Below, piece after piece: positions 46,635 through 57,465 of a stretch of DNA of 64,000 nucleotides. The notes under the pieces are model-generated. The model searched no databases and was not told the DNA's origin. It saw only the letters and a list, made by a program, of their open reading frames with translations. How positions within the stretch are numbered: the stretch's first letter is position 1; each line of letters opens with the position of its first letter. The stretch lies in the NCBI RefSeq assembly GCF_036320965.1, contig NC_092234.1, positions 39,121,005-39,185,004 of the forward strand. The letters run 5' to 3'. The DNA comes from Panulirus ornatus. Its lineage: Eukaryota; Arthropoda; Malacostraca; Decapoda; Palinuridae. The position numbers and the translations under genes were made by a program.

Positions 46635-47040
46635 ATTTCAGCGTTAGCGAGGCAGCGCCAGGAACAGATGAAGAAAGGCCACATCCGCTCACATCCATTG
46701 TCTAGCTGTCATGTATAATGCACTGAAACCACAGCTCCCTATCCACATCCAGGCCCCACAGACCTTTCTATGGTTCACCTCAGACCTTTCACCTGCCGTG
46801 GTTTAGTCCATTGACAGCACGTCGACCCCTGTATACCACATCGTTCCAATTCACTGTATTCCTTGCACGCCTTTCACCCTCCTGCATGTTCAGGCCCCGA
46901 TCACTCAAAATCGTTTTCACTCCATCCTTCCACCTCCAATTTGGTCTCCCACTTCTCCTCGTTCCCTCCACCTCTGACAGATATATCCTCTTGGTCAATC
47001 TTTCCTCGCTCATTCTCTCCATGTGACCAAACCATTTCAA
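46635..47040 (-). mobile_element. LINE 3' fragment, long-3'UTR variant
   Basis: Minus-strand fragment. Its coding part from [18 protein letters not shown] to NWNDVVYRG (47030-46800) is in an open frame. The 3' UTR contains the 'ctagctgtcatgt' segment as in 2888-3040 and ends at the stem-loop variant around 46641-46665. It is cut on the 5' side by a (CA)n tract at 47037, not (TA)n. Confidence 0.88.
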
Positions 47041-47050
47041 CACACACACA

Positions 47051-47104
<54 letters not shown>

Positions 47105-47126
47105 ACACATACACACCACACACACA

Positions 47127-47217
<91 letters not shown>
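47037..47217. repeat. (CA)n microsatellite
   Basis: About 180 bp of CA with a few interruptions. Confidence 0.98.
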
Positions 47218-47219
<2 letters not shown>

Positions 47220-47688
47220 ATGCTGTAAGGAAGAGAACCCAGGAATCATTACGTTCTAATGATCTAAGTTTCTTTCGGTGAACGAACGTGTCCCCAGCAG
47301 GGCCAAGGCGTTCATCAGCAGGGAGACAGACCGTTCCTTAAGGAGGACAGATGAAGGCAAACATTAACCTCAACTTTCTATAGATACTGAAAGATGTTTA
47401 AGGAAAAATTTCCACGTTCTGTCCAGCGTAGGAACGAAGATATGATAACAGACAGATAGATGACAGGTTGATAGACAGACAGAGTAGACAAAGGGAGAGA
47501 TGGATGGGTGGACAGAGACACTGTTGTGAACAAACACGATAAATGAAATATTTCCCACTTTTATGTAACATTGGAAATTTATCACATCATGAAATATTTG
47601 GTAGCATAGATAATGTGTGTCTGGTTTATGGAGTGTTTGTGTATAAATATGCTGATAAATAAACCAATAAATAAGTAGGTACATTTAT
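47218..47688. other. Unique sequence
   Basis: No gene or repeat is seen. Confidence 0.45.
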
Positions 47689-47689
47689 C

Positions 47690-47697
47690 ACACACAC

Positions 47698-47758
<61 letters not shown>
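47690..47758. repeat. (CA)n microsatellite
   Basis: About 68 bp of CA. Confidence 0.98.
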
Positions 47759-47996
47759 TCATTCGTGTGTAACCATCCCAGGAGCAATTTCTATGAAGAA
47801 GTATTGGTGTCACCCACCCAGAACCTTTCTAAAGCCTCCTACAGCCCAGAGCTGCGCTGCTTCCAGTGGCAGGGAAACATACATTCCTTTAATGCAGGAA
47901 GTTCTTTAATGAGACTGTATTCTTACTGATACAGCCTGGCTGGCATAAAGTGACTTTCACCCGCAGTGTAACCTTGTGTACGTGGAGTCCATTACG

Positions 47997-48368
<372 letters not shown>

Positions 48369-48900
48369 TTTTATGTGAAGATGGAGTCCAGTATACAATA
48401 GATCATCGTATATGATCCGATGAATCTCTGGCATGATAACATCATGAGGAAGCTGCCTGGAGCAGGAGGGGCCAGGTTTGTGGTGAAGGAGGGTGGCCAA
48501 GTGTAGTCCTGGCTGACCAGTGGGGGAAAGGCTGGTTTGGCTTCGGGGAACCTCCGTCACTCACTTGATGTTCTTGTCCCTCTTTGGTTGCTGAAAAGGT
48601 GGAGGGTAAGATCTTGTTAGTTACTGGAGGTCGTATGTCGTGTGTGAGGGAGAGCTTGTGTGATGTGAAGGTGGCTGGTGCGCTTGTGTATTTTCTGCTG
48701 AGTCTACCATTTGTTACATTATTGAAGAAGTGTTGTGTTACGCCACACCAGGAGTGTGGTTGGTGATGGTTACTGAATACTGGCGTGATGGAAGTTACAA
48801 CCACCTTGTTGACATGATGATGCATGGATCATATGGCAGCTTAAGAAGAGCATATACATCCTGCTGATGTTGGTGATGAGGAAATTTCGTCTTCATGTAA
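48369..48900. other. Unique sequence
   Basis: Frames of 60-127 codons exist on both strands without a recognisable domain. Confidence 0.45.
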
Positions 48901-48902
48901 TC

Positions 48903-49373
48903 TTATTGTAAGTTGATTGCTGAGTTGATCGCTGGGTTGTGAGCTGCGGGTTTAATTGGAGTTGATGTTATGATGATCATATGTGTTATGTAAGGTGAGG
49001 ACACCTGCTGAAATGATGTATTATTCGTTGTTGCTGTAATGGTGTTTGTGGTGCTACAAGTATTATTGATACAGTACAGGAGGAGGCGAACCTGTTTATC
49101 TACTTGTGTTTTGGAGGATCCGTTCTTGATGAGAATCTGTTTTATGTGTTGAGTTTCGTTGTGGAATATGTCCCAGATGGAGGATCTTTCGCTAGGTCGA
49201 TGGGGGAAGAGTTTGATGAGGTCAGAGTTGTAAATTGTGATGAGGCTACGGTTATAAGTTTTGATGATGCCAGAGTTGTAGAGTTTGATAAGGCCAGGCT
49301 CGTATTTCTCAAGACATTCGGTAACTGAAGTCATTAATTCACCTATAATGATGGTTATATACTCAAGCTTCAT
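48903..49373 (-). pseudogene. Possible retroelement ORF relic
   Basis: 156-codon minus-strand frame. Its middle, IWDIFHNETQHIKQILIKNG followed by VDKQVRLLL, resembles the 'F..E...IK..L..NG....ID..I...L' stretch that follows RT in Penelope-like and some other retroelements. The flanks (KLYNSGIIKTYNRS) come from an imperfect about 27-bp tandem repeat at 49200-49310. No catalytic motif is present. It could equally be a chance frame. Confidence 0.3.
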
Positions 49374-50036
49374 AACATAAGGTCCTGGGTCACCACACCA
49401 CCATCACCATACACCTTCGTCAAGGTCCACACAGGTAGCGAGACGAGAGAGGATCAGGTGAACAAGACGGCACACTAGAACAACAGCACACGGGAGACGG
49501 TACACCATGTACATACATCAACAGAACAAGATTTTGAAGGATTGTTAAATATACACCTTATGTTTATTGTTTTTTTCGTGTGTTGTGTGTTTCATCCACA
49601 ATACTAGTCTGAGTTATCATGTTGATATAAAGTTGTTACTGGAAATCTGAGCTGATCATCTGTACCTAATACGATTTTGTTCCATCTTCCAAAGCCTCAC
49701 CGTCGACAACCTCATAAGTTCTCACAAACATAGAGACGAACACACATTGTTTATCATTAATGTATGTGTTTGTTAAGAAACGAATGTTAAGGTAAGATGT
49801 TACAAGGTTTTAGGAAGACGTCAGTTGGCAACTTACACACTTTGGCTTCCGTCTCACTACCCACATAGGGTAAACTATTGTTACTGTCATCATCTTCGGT
49901 AGACTTTATACATTGAGACAAAGAGTCATGAGATCTCATCAACATACTCACCAACCAAATCCAACATAGCCCAGGCATGTGAGTCTTTGCTGTGTAGAGA
50001 ACCCATTCTTCATCATACGATAGATTAGGTGTTGGT
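49374..50036. other. Unique sequence
   Basis: No gene or repeat is seen. Confidence 0.45.
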
Positions 50037-50158
50037 CAGACTGCTGGGGTAAGGTTAGGTTAGGTTAGGTGTTGGTCAGACTGCTGGGGTAAGGTTAGGT
50101 TAGGTCAGACTGCTGGGGTAAGGTTAGGTGTTGGTCAGACTGCTGGGGTAAGGTTAGT
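50037..50158. repeat. Interstitial TTAGG-containing repeat
   Basis: Four copies of 'tggtcagactgctggggtaa' are each followed by one to three 'ggttaggt' units. TTAGG is the arthropod telomere pentamer; here it appears as a short internal repeat. Confidence 0.85.
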
Positions 50159-50547
50159 AACACACATCCAATGTCAGAAGCAGCCAATGTGACGCTTCTT
50201 TATGTAAACACACAGGATCTCGTGACCACTATACACACAAACTGTGACCCGAGACAAAGATATTGAGTCGTGTCTGACCTCTGACAACTGTGGTACAGAA
50301 ACGTTCATGTGATCCACATGAATCTTAAATGTAACGGGTTGACCACTGACATGATCTGTCTCACGTACCTGACGACTTGACCCAAGGTTGACAGTTCAGG
50401 TCAGGTGGGGTCACCTGAGATGACCTCAGTAAGACCTGTGGTTGAGTTTACTGTATAGAAATCGTTCTACCTGCTTGATTCTTGTCAATTTGTCTGTTCG
50501 AAACACATAAAAGTTATCAGATCTTTTATTTTCGTGATACATACAAC

Positions 50548-50548
<1 letters not shown>
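50159..50548. other. Unique sequence
   Basis: No gene is seen. Confidence 0.45.

Positions 50549-50616
<68 letters not shown>
50549..50616. repeat. (TA)n microsatellite
   Basis: About 65 bp of TA that starts the short-repeat mosaic. Confidence 0.97.
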
Positions 50617-50618
<2 letters not shown>

Positions 50619-50844
50619 CCCTGGGGATAGGGGATTAAGAGTACTTCCCACGTATTCCCTGCGTGTCGTAGAAGGCGACTAAAAGGGGAGGGAGCGGGGG
50701 GCTGGAAATCCTCCCCTCTCGGTTTTTTTTTTAATTTTCCAAAAGAAGGAACAGAGAATTGGGCCAGGTGAGGGTATTCCCTCAAAGGCCCAGTCCTCTG
50801 TTCTTAACGCTACCTCGCTAATGCGGGAAATGGCGAATAGTTTG

Positions 50845-50860
<16 letters not shown>
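50617..50860 (+). mobile_element. SINE-like 230-bp repeat, copy 1
   Basis: Starts 'ccctggggataggggatta', with internal 'cccacgtattccctgcgtg' and 'ctaaaaggggagggagcg', and ends 'acgctacctcgctaatgcg' followed by an A-run (50845-50860). There is no protein frame. The 3' end folds as CTCGC-TAAT-GCGGG inside CGCT/GGCG, like the LINE 3' end. No clear tRNA, 7SL or 5S head is visible, so calling it a SINE rests on size, A-tail and shared 3' end. Confidence 0.75.

Positions 50861-50921
<61 letters not shown>
50861..50921. repeat. (TA)n microsatellite
   Basis: About 60 bp of TA. Confidence 0.98.
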
Positions 50922-50925
<4 letters not shown>

Positions 50926-51141
50926 TCCCTTGGGATAGGGGAGAAAAAATACTTCCCACGTATTCCCTGCATGTCGTAGAAGTCGACTAAAAGGGGAGGG
51001 AGCGGGGGGCTGGAAATCCTCCCCTCTCCTCTTTTAGTTTTCCAAAAGAGGAACAGAGAAGGGGCTAAGTGAGGATATTCCCTCAAAGGCTCCGTCCTCT
51101 TTTCTTAGCGCTACCTCGCTAATGCGGGAAATGGCGAAAAG

Positions 51142-51143
<2 letters not shown>
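50922..51143 (+). mobile_element. SINE-like repeat, copy 2
   Basis: Colinear with copy 1, with about 10% differences by eye. It ends in the same stem-loop, then 'aaaagtataaa' and TA. Confidence 0.8.

Positions 51144-51221
<78 letters not shown>
51144..51221. repeat. (TA)n microsatellite
   Basis: About 78 bp of TA. Confidence 0.98.
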
Positions 51222-51222
<1 letters not shown>

Positions 51223-51471
51223 TTTTTTTTCTTTCATACTATTCGCCATTTCCCGCATTAGCGAGGTAGCGTTAAGAACAGAGGACTGGGCCTTTGAGGG
51301 AATATCCTCACCTGGCCCCCCCTTCTCTGTTCCTTCTTTCGAAAAAAAAAAAAAAAAAAAAAAAAAACGAGAGGGGAGGATTTCCAGCCACCCGCTCCCT
51401 CCCCTTTTAGTCGCCTTCTACGACACGCAGGGAATACGTGGGAAGTATTCTTTCTCCCCTATCCCCAGGGA
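51222..51471 (-). mobile_element. SINE-like repeat, copy 3 (inverted)
   Basis: Reverse complement of copies 1 and 2, with an extended A-run inside (51342-51367) instead of the usual short T-rich stretch. It is full length, ending at 'ctatccccaggg'. Confidence 0.85.
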
Positions 51472-51498
51472 TACCACATCGATCCAATTCACTCTATT

Positions 51499-51500
<2 letters not shown>
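51471..51500 (-). mobile_element. 30-bp LINE snippet joined to SINE-like repeat
   Basis: 'ataccacatcgatccaattc' plus 'actctattcc' is the minus-strand end of the LINE coding region. It abuts SINE-like copy 3 on one side and (TA)n on the other. Confidence 0.85.

Positions 51501-51573
<73 letters not shown>
51501..51573. repeat. (TA)n microsatellite
   Basis: About 73 bp of TA. Confidence 0.98.
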
Positions 51574-51575
<2 letters not shown>

Positions 51576-52526
51576 CCATTTTTAGATTGCATGATCCATA
51601 GGCAAGGAAACAAGTTTAAGTTTAGCATATACAGAAAACCTACCAATGTATGCTCATATATCCATTATTACTCATCTCAACAGAGTCAAATTATCATTTC
51701 AATCTATGTTCCTTAGGGCACTACGTATTTGCAGTCTTGAGTTTATTGATGATGAGTTTGAGAAGATATATTCTATTGGATCTAAGTTAAAGTACCCTAG
51801 ATCTTTCATTGATTAATCCCTTAAGTTAGCAAAGAAATAATTTTATAGAGTTGAGCCCAAACCTCCCATTGACACCAAGAATCTTTTAGTTCTCCCTTTT
51901 GATAATAATTTTACTTTACTTCCCATGTTGCTTAAATCCTTTAATTTAGATGTTGCCTTCAGCAACAATAATACTCTAAAGAATATCTTAATCAGGAATT
52001 CACCAGAAAATTCTCTTGGATGCATCTATAAAGTGCCATGTGGAAATTGTGATTAATCTTATGTTGGGTAGACTGGTAAGGATCTTTCTGTTAGACTTAA
52101 GCAACATAAATATAGTATAAGAACGGGACAAGAATCAAATGCCTTATTTAATCACGTTAAAAACTATGATAGTTGTATTGACTGGAGTAATGCCATCTCA
52201 GTTATTAACTCTAACTCCATTACCACGAGAAATATCATTGAATCTTCTATTATCAAATACACAAAGAATTATAATCTTAATATTAGTAATGGTCTATATA
52301 AATTAGATAACTTTATTGTTGATAAAATTTTTAAAATGATAAGTTTATGAACGCTCGTTGTATGTCTTGGACAATCGCATGTTTACCAAATGGCGTCCTA
52401 GCTTCGTCTCTTCGATGTATATCAACTGACTTGTATTTCTCTCTTGTGTCTCCCCTGATGATGTGATTATTACACGAAAGTGCACTTGGGAACTTATCTT
52501 GTTTCATTTTCCCCGTGGACTCATAG

Positions 52527-52528
<2 letters not shown>
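51574..52528 (+). mobile_element. Penelope-like element, RT end to 3' terminus
   Basis: Plus strand. It begins in the last RT part (FLDCMIHRQGNKFKFSIYRK, about 51580-51640), continues through a frame-broken stretch (KYPRSFID, KPPIDTKN, NLDVAFSNNN) and the nuclease relic (GCIYKVPCGNCD, then SYVG.TGKDLSVRLKQHK at about 52064-52110), then a long AT-rich tail with the hammerhead-like motif at 52451-52491. At least two in-frame stops fall in the nuclease region (TAA near 52054, TAG near 52066). Both ends abut (TA)n. Confidence 0.88.
52451..52491 (+). ncRNA. Hammerhead-ribozyme-like motif in PLE tail
   Basis: Stem I is TCCC (52451-52454) with GGGA (52488-52491). CTGATGA lies at 52455-52461. After one extra T, stem II is GTG/CAC (52463-52465 with 52473-52475). 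GAAA lies at 52476-52479. The palindrome AGTGCACT (52479-52486) can form a 3-bp stem III with a 2-nt loop, or pair with a second molecule. T at 52487 is the expected cleavage-site base. This arrangement (type I, tiny palindromic stem III) is as known for Penelope-like hammerheads. Activity is inferred only. Confidence 0.65.

Positions 52529-52603
<75 letters not shown>
52529..52603. repeat. (TA)n microsatellite
   Basis: About 75 bp of TA between the PLE 3' end and a LINE. Confidence 0.98.
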
Positions 52604-52606
<3 letters not shown>

Positions 52607-53629
52607 GTTTATGGATGGGGTTGTTAGGGAGGTGAATGCAAGAGTTTTGGAAAGAGGGGCAAGTATGAAGTCTGTTGGGGATGAGAGAGCTTGGGAAGTG
52701 AGTCAGTTGTTGTTCGCTGATGATACAGCGCTGGTGGCTGATTCATGTGAGAAACTGCAGAAGCTGGCGACTGTGTTTGGTAAAGTGTGTGAAAGAAGAA
52801 AGTTAAGAGTAAATGTGAATAAGAGCAAGGTTATTAGGTACAGTAGGGTTGAGGGTCAAGTCAATTGGGAGGTAAGTTTGAATGGAGAAAAACTGGAGGA
52901 AGTAAAGTGTTTTAGATATCTGGGAGTGGATCTGGCAGCGGATGGAACAATGGAAGCGGAAGTGGATCATAGTGTGGGGGAGGGGGCGAAAATTCTGGGA
53001 GCCTTGAAGAATGTGTGGAAGTCGAGAACATTATCTCGGAAAGCAAAAATGGGTATGTTTGAAGGAATAGTGGTTCCATCAATGTTGTATGGTTGCGAGG
53101 CGTGGGCTATGGATAGAGTTGTGCGCAGGAGGATGGATGTGCTGGAAATGAGATGTTTGAGGACAATGTGTGGTGTGAGGTGGTTTGATCGAGTAAGTAA
53201 CGTAAGGGTAAGAGAGATGTGTAGAAATAAAAAGAGCGTGGTTGAGAGAGCAGAAAAGGGTGTTTTGAAATGGTTTGGGCACATGGAGAGAATGAGTGAG
53301 GAAAGATTGACCAAGAAGATATATGTGTCGGAGGTGGAGGGAACGAGGAGAAGTGGGAGACCAAATTGGAGGTGGAAAGATGGAGTGAAAAAGATTTTGT
53401 GTGATCGGGGCCTGAACATGCAGGAGGGTGAAAGGAGGGCAAGGAATAGAGTGAATTGGATCGATGTGGTATACCGGGGTTGACGTGCTGTCAGTGGATT
53501 GAATCAGGGCATGTGAAGCGTCTGGGGTAAACCATGGAAAGCTGTGTAGGTATGTATATTTGCGTGTGTGGACGTATGTATATACATGTGTATGGGGGTA
53601 GGTATGTATATACATGTGTATGGGGGTGG

Positions 53630-53630
<1 letters not shown>
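52604..53630 (+). mobile_element. LINE copy, RT palm to 3' UTR
   Basis: Plus-strand copy that starts at NLFMDGVVRE and runs through the C-terminus into the 3' UTR to about 53630. There (TA)n replaces the last part and the stem-loop. It is the template for the degraded copy at 59113. Confidence 0.92.
52605..53483 (+). pseudogene. LINE RT C-terminal frame, 292 codons
   Basis: Open frame with LLFADDTALVAD (about residue 38), GVDLAADGT (about 108), [12 protein letters not shown] (about 158), [18 protein letters not shown] (about 225) and [12 protein letters not shown], ending DVVYRG. No frameshift. It lacks RT motifs before FMDGVV, so it is a dead fragment. Confidence 0.88.

Positions 53631-53711
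<81 letters not shown>
53631..53711. repeat. (TA)n microsatellite
   Basis: About 80 bp of TA with one 'tg' interruption. Confidence 0.98.
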
Positions 53712-53715
<4 letters not shown>

Positions 53716-53947
53716 TCCCTGGGGATAGGGGAGAAAGAATACTTCCCACGTATTCCCTGCGTGTTGTAGAAGCCGACTAAAAGGGAAGGGAGTGGGGGGC
53801 TGGAAATCCTCCCCTCTCGTTTTATTCTAATTTTCCAAAAGAAGGAGCAGAGAAGGGGGCCAGTTGAGGATATTCCCTCAAAGGCCCAGTTCGCTGTTCT
53901 TAACGCTACCTCGCTAACGCGGGAAATGGCGAATAGTATGAAAGAAA

Positions 53948-53950
<3 letters not shown>
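53712..53950 (+). mobile_element. SINE-like repeat, copy 4
   Basis: Full-length copy from 'tcatccctggggatagggg' to the stem-loop CTCGC-TAAC-GCGGG and 'gaatagtatgaaagaaaaga', then (TA)n. Confidence 0.85.
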
Positions 53951-54036
<86 letters not shown>

Positions 54037-54039
54037 TTT
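53951..54039. repeat. (TA)n followed by T-run
   Basis: TA to 54019, then about 20 T, which is the A-tail of the minus-strand LINE. Confidence 0.97.
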
Positions 54040-54426
54040 ATACTTTGTCGCTGTCTCCCGCGTTTGCGAGGTAGCGGAAGGAAACAGACGAAAGAAATGG
54101 CCCAACCCCCCCCCATACACATGTACATACACACGTCCACACACACAAATATACATACCTACACAGCTTTCCATGGTTTACCCCGGACGCTTCACATGCC
54201 TTGATTCAATCCACTGACAGCACGTCAACCCCTGTATACCACATCGCTCCAATTCACTCTATTCCTTGCCCTCCTTTCACCCTCCTGCATGTTCAGGCCC
54301 CGATCACACAAAATCTTTTTCACTCCATCTTTCCACCTCCAATTTGGTCTCCCTCTTCTCCTCGTTCCTCCACCTCCGACACATATATCCTCTTGGTCAA
54401 TCTTTCCTCACTCATTCTCTCCATGT
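54040..54426 (-). mobile_element. LINE 3' fragment
   Basis: Minus-strand 3' stem-loop, 3' UTR and the last about 75 codons of the ORF. It breaks off at a short TA stretch at 54427, after which sequence quality collapses. Confidence 0.9.
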
Positions 54427-54665
54427 ATATATATATAATATATAAGGGGGGGGGGGGGGTGGGGGTAAATATTGGGGGGTATTATATATATAATTTTAAT
54501 ATTATAATATATATATATATTTAAAAATATAATAATATATATATATATTATATTTTTTTTATTTGTGGGGGGGGGGGGGGGGTTTTTTTTTTTTTTTTGT
54601 TTTTTTTGGGGGGGGGGGGGGGGGGGGTGGGGGGGGTTTTTTTTTTTTTTTTTTTTTTTTTATTG
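54427..54665. other. Low-complexity G-run/T-run/AT patch, probably poor sequence
   Basis: Runs of 10-25 G or T alternate with imperfect AT. It does not look like any repeat elsewhere in the window and sits exactly where the LINE should continue. Confidence 0.7.
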
Positions 54666-55310
54666 TTTATAAAGAGGAAGAGAGAGATTAATAGAGAGGG
54701 GGTGGGAATATATGAGAGATGTAAAAGGTAGGGTAGTAGTGATTTAATAAGATATAATATTTGGGGAAGATTTATGAGATGGGATGATATAATGAAGAAG
54801 GGAGATATTAGAATGAATGTAAATAGAAGAGATTACTTATTCTGGGTTGGTTCTTATGGTACGGATGTATTATGTACATTGGGGGAAGGGAAGGTGTTGG
54901 GGAGAGTAGGACATATCTGGGGGGATTGGAGAACTTATTGGTGAGCAAAAGAAAAATAAAGTGTGCATAGGAAGCATGACTGGGCATGCAAGAGGACTGT
55001 GACTATACAATGTTTGCGTTTAATCGGATATTCCGAATGGGGGGTATCAATAGGCTTTCTATCATCCCTGTGGTAGTGATCCCGCATTACCTTAGGTACG
55101 TTGTAAAGGTGCTATGTATTCACATTGACTCTGTAACTTCGTCGGTCCCACACTCGTACCATTCCCGTCACCAGCTTCTGCTGGGCGCACATGATTCACC
55201 GCCCACCTCGCTGTACAGCAGCGAACTTCAACTGAACTCACTTCCTAGCGTCTCTCATCCCCAACAGACGTCATACGTGCCCCCTGTTCCATGACTCTTG
55301 CGTTACCCCC
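54666..55310. other. Anomalous sequence with LINE traces
   Basis: From about 55145 to 55310 minus-strand LINE sequence can be traced: 'caccagcttctgctg', 'acagcagcgaac', 'ctctcatccccaacagacg', 'catactgccc'-like. It is heavily altered. 54666-55140 is unassigned. Confidence 0.5.
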
Positions 55311-55399
55311 TAATAGATAGATATAAATAGATATATTATATATATTGTTATATATTATATAAATAGATTGATAATATAAATATATTTATTGTTACCTGG

Positions 55400-55505
55400 T
55401 AACTATGAGGTAAAATGAGACACGGTAAGTCCCAAGTGTACTTTTCGTAAAGATTACATCATCAGCGGAGACACAGACATGACATACAAGATTCAGAACA
55501 CTCAA
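55400..55505 (-). mobile_element. Diverged PLE-tail relative with hammerhead-like core
   Basis: Minus strand: CTGATGA (55465-55459), stem II GTAA/TTAC with loop TCT, GAAA (55446-55443), then AGTACACTT and GGGAC. It is preceded by 'tgtgtctccg' and followed by 'cgtgtctcattttacc', as in the PLE tails, but has an extra A after GAAA. The stem II bases differ from the main PLE yet still pair. Confidence 0.6.
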
Positions 55506-56143
55506 TACATACACAGGAGAGGTGGAGCCAAGACCCCGTGGGTACACATTTGTTTGTGGTGTTGTGGTCTCCGGGTCTGTGTGTTACCGGACTCATCCTG
55601 CTTCAGGTTACACCGCAAGTGAAAGTTCACTTTTGGTGAGGTTTAATTTTCATTTCACAAACAGTCTCGCCAAGGAAGTTATTGTTCTGACGAATTCCTT
55701 GTTGTCCCTGCCACTGAGCGGAGCGCAACCTTGGAGGTGCAGGAGCCCCAGGATGATGGCCCGAGGGTTGAATGACGATAGATAAATATGTACTTTAATA
55801 TTCACTTCCTGTCTCAGGAGTGACGTGTATCTTTATGGGGGGTCGAGCAGTGCTCAGGAAGCTAGCCACGTCCACCGGACAGAATCATTGGTCAAAAAGT
55901 GTCATGTTGTATCCGTTCGTACAGTCGTGTGGAAGGCGAACACAAACATCGCTGCCGTCGATGTGGTAGTTGCACTGTGGCATGAAGGAACTTACGATGT
56001 ATTACATCTGTGTCTGTAGGGATGGAAGACGTCGTGTGTGTCTGGGGAGTGTGGTATCAGATGGGTGTATGTCTGGTGGAGTGATGGTTAGGACTTTGTT
56101 GCAAAGATGACTGTTAAGTGCTTGTCGGGTCATCTGCTTGTGT

Positions 56144-56177
<34 letters not shown>

Positions 56178-56224
56178 GTGAGTGTTGTGTTTCTCGTAGG
56201 TTGGGGAATCTGAGAGTAGAAGTA
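55506..56224. other. Unique sequence, first duplicate
   Basis: About 700 bp repeated at about 61245-61960. The segment around 55850-55905 ('aggaagctagccacgtccac') resembles 10090-10135 ('aggaagctggccatgttcac'). Includes a short (GT)n at 56147-56172. No recognised gene. Confidence 0.55.
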
Positions 56225-57465
56225 ACTGAAGTATGACGCAGGGTAAGTAACTGAAGTATGTGGCAGGGGTAAGTAACTGAAGTATGAGGCAAGGGTAAGT
56301 AACTGAAGTATGAGGCAGGGATAAGTAACTGAAGTATGAGGCAAGGGTAAGTAACTGAAGTATGAGGCAGGGGTAAGTAACTGAAGTATGAGGCAAGGGT
56401 AAGTAACTGAAGATGATTCACGCAGGGAAGTTCGGAAGTATGAGGCAAGGGTAAGTAACTGAGGTATGAGCAGGGGGAAGTAAGGAAGTATGAGGCAAGG
56501 GTAAGTAACTGAAGTATGAGGCAGGGGTAAGTAACTGAAGTATGAGGCAGGGGTAAGTAACTGAAGTATGAGGCAGGGGTAAGTAACTGAAGTATGAGGC
56601 AGGGGTAAGTAACTGAAGTAAGACGCAGGGGTAAGTAACTGAAGTATGAGGCAGGGGTAAGTAACTGAAGTATGAGGCAGGGGTAAGTAACTGAAGTATG
56701 AGGCAGGGGTAAGTAACTGAAGTATGAGGCAGGGGTAAGTAACTGAAGTATGAGGCAGGGGTAAGTAACTGAAGTATGAGGCAGGGGTAAGTAACTGAAG
56801 TATGAGGCAGGGGTAAGGAACTGATGTATGTGGCTGGGGTATAGTAACTGAAGTATGAGGCAGGGGTAAGTAACTGAAGTATGAGGCAGGGGTAAGTAAC
56901 TGAAGTATGAGGCAGGGGTAAGTAACTGAAGTATGAGGCAGGGGTATGTAACTGATGTATGAGGCAGGGGTAAGTAACTGAAGTATGAGGCAGGGGTAAG
57001 TAACTGAAGTATGAGGCAGGGGTAAGTAACTGAAGTAGAGGCTGGGGAAGTAAAATGAAGTATGAAAAGGGAGGGGGAAGTAAGTGAAGTATGAGGCAGG
57101 TAATAAGTGAAGTATGAGGCAGGGGTAAGTAAGTGAAGTATGAGGCAGGGGGAAGTAACTGAAGTATGATGCCGGGGTATGTTACTGAAGTATGAGGCAG
57201 GGGTAAGTAACTGAAGTATGAGGCAGGGGTAAGTAACTGATAGGAAGGCTGGGGTAAAGTAACTTAAGTATGAAGGCGGTAAGTATCGGAAGTAGACAGG
57301 GGTAATAACTGAAGTATGTGGCAGGGGGAAGTAACTGAAGGATGAAGCAGGGGTAAGTAACTGAATTAGGCAGGGGTAAGTAACTGAAAATATGTGCAGG
57401 GGTAAGTACTGAAGTATGAAGGCAGGGGTAAGTAACTGAAGTATGAGGCAAGGGAAATTTTTTTA
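56225..57465. repeat. 26-bp minisatellite, first duplicate
   Basis: About 46 copies of 'aagtaactgaagtatgaggc' plus 'aggggt' (26 bp), regular in the middle and disturbed by indels after about 57030. Confidence 0.95.

Noticed and set aside
46246..46698. Open frames around 46246-46698 as a host gene
   Set aside because: They are broken by (GA)n and poly-T stretches and show no domain or plausible splice pattern.
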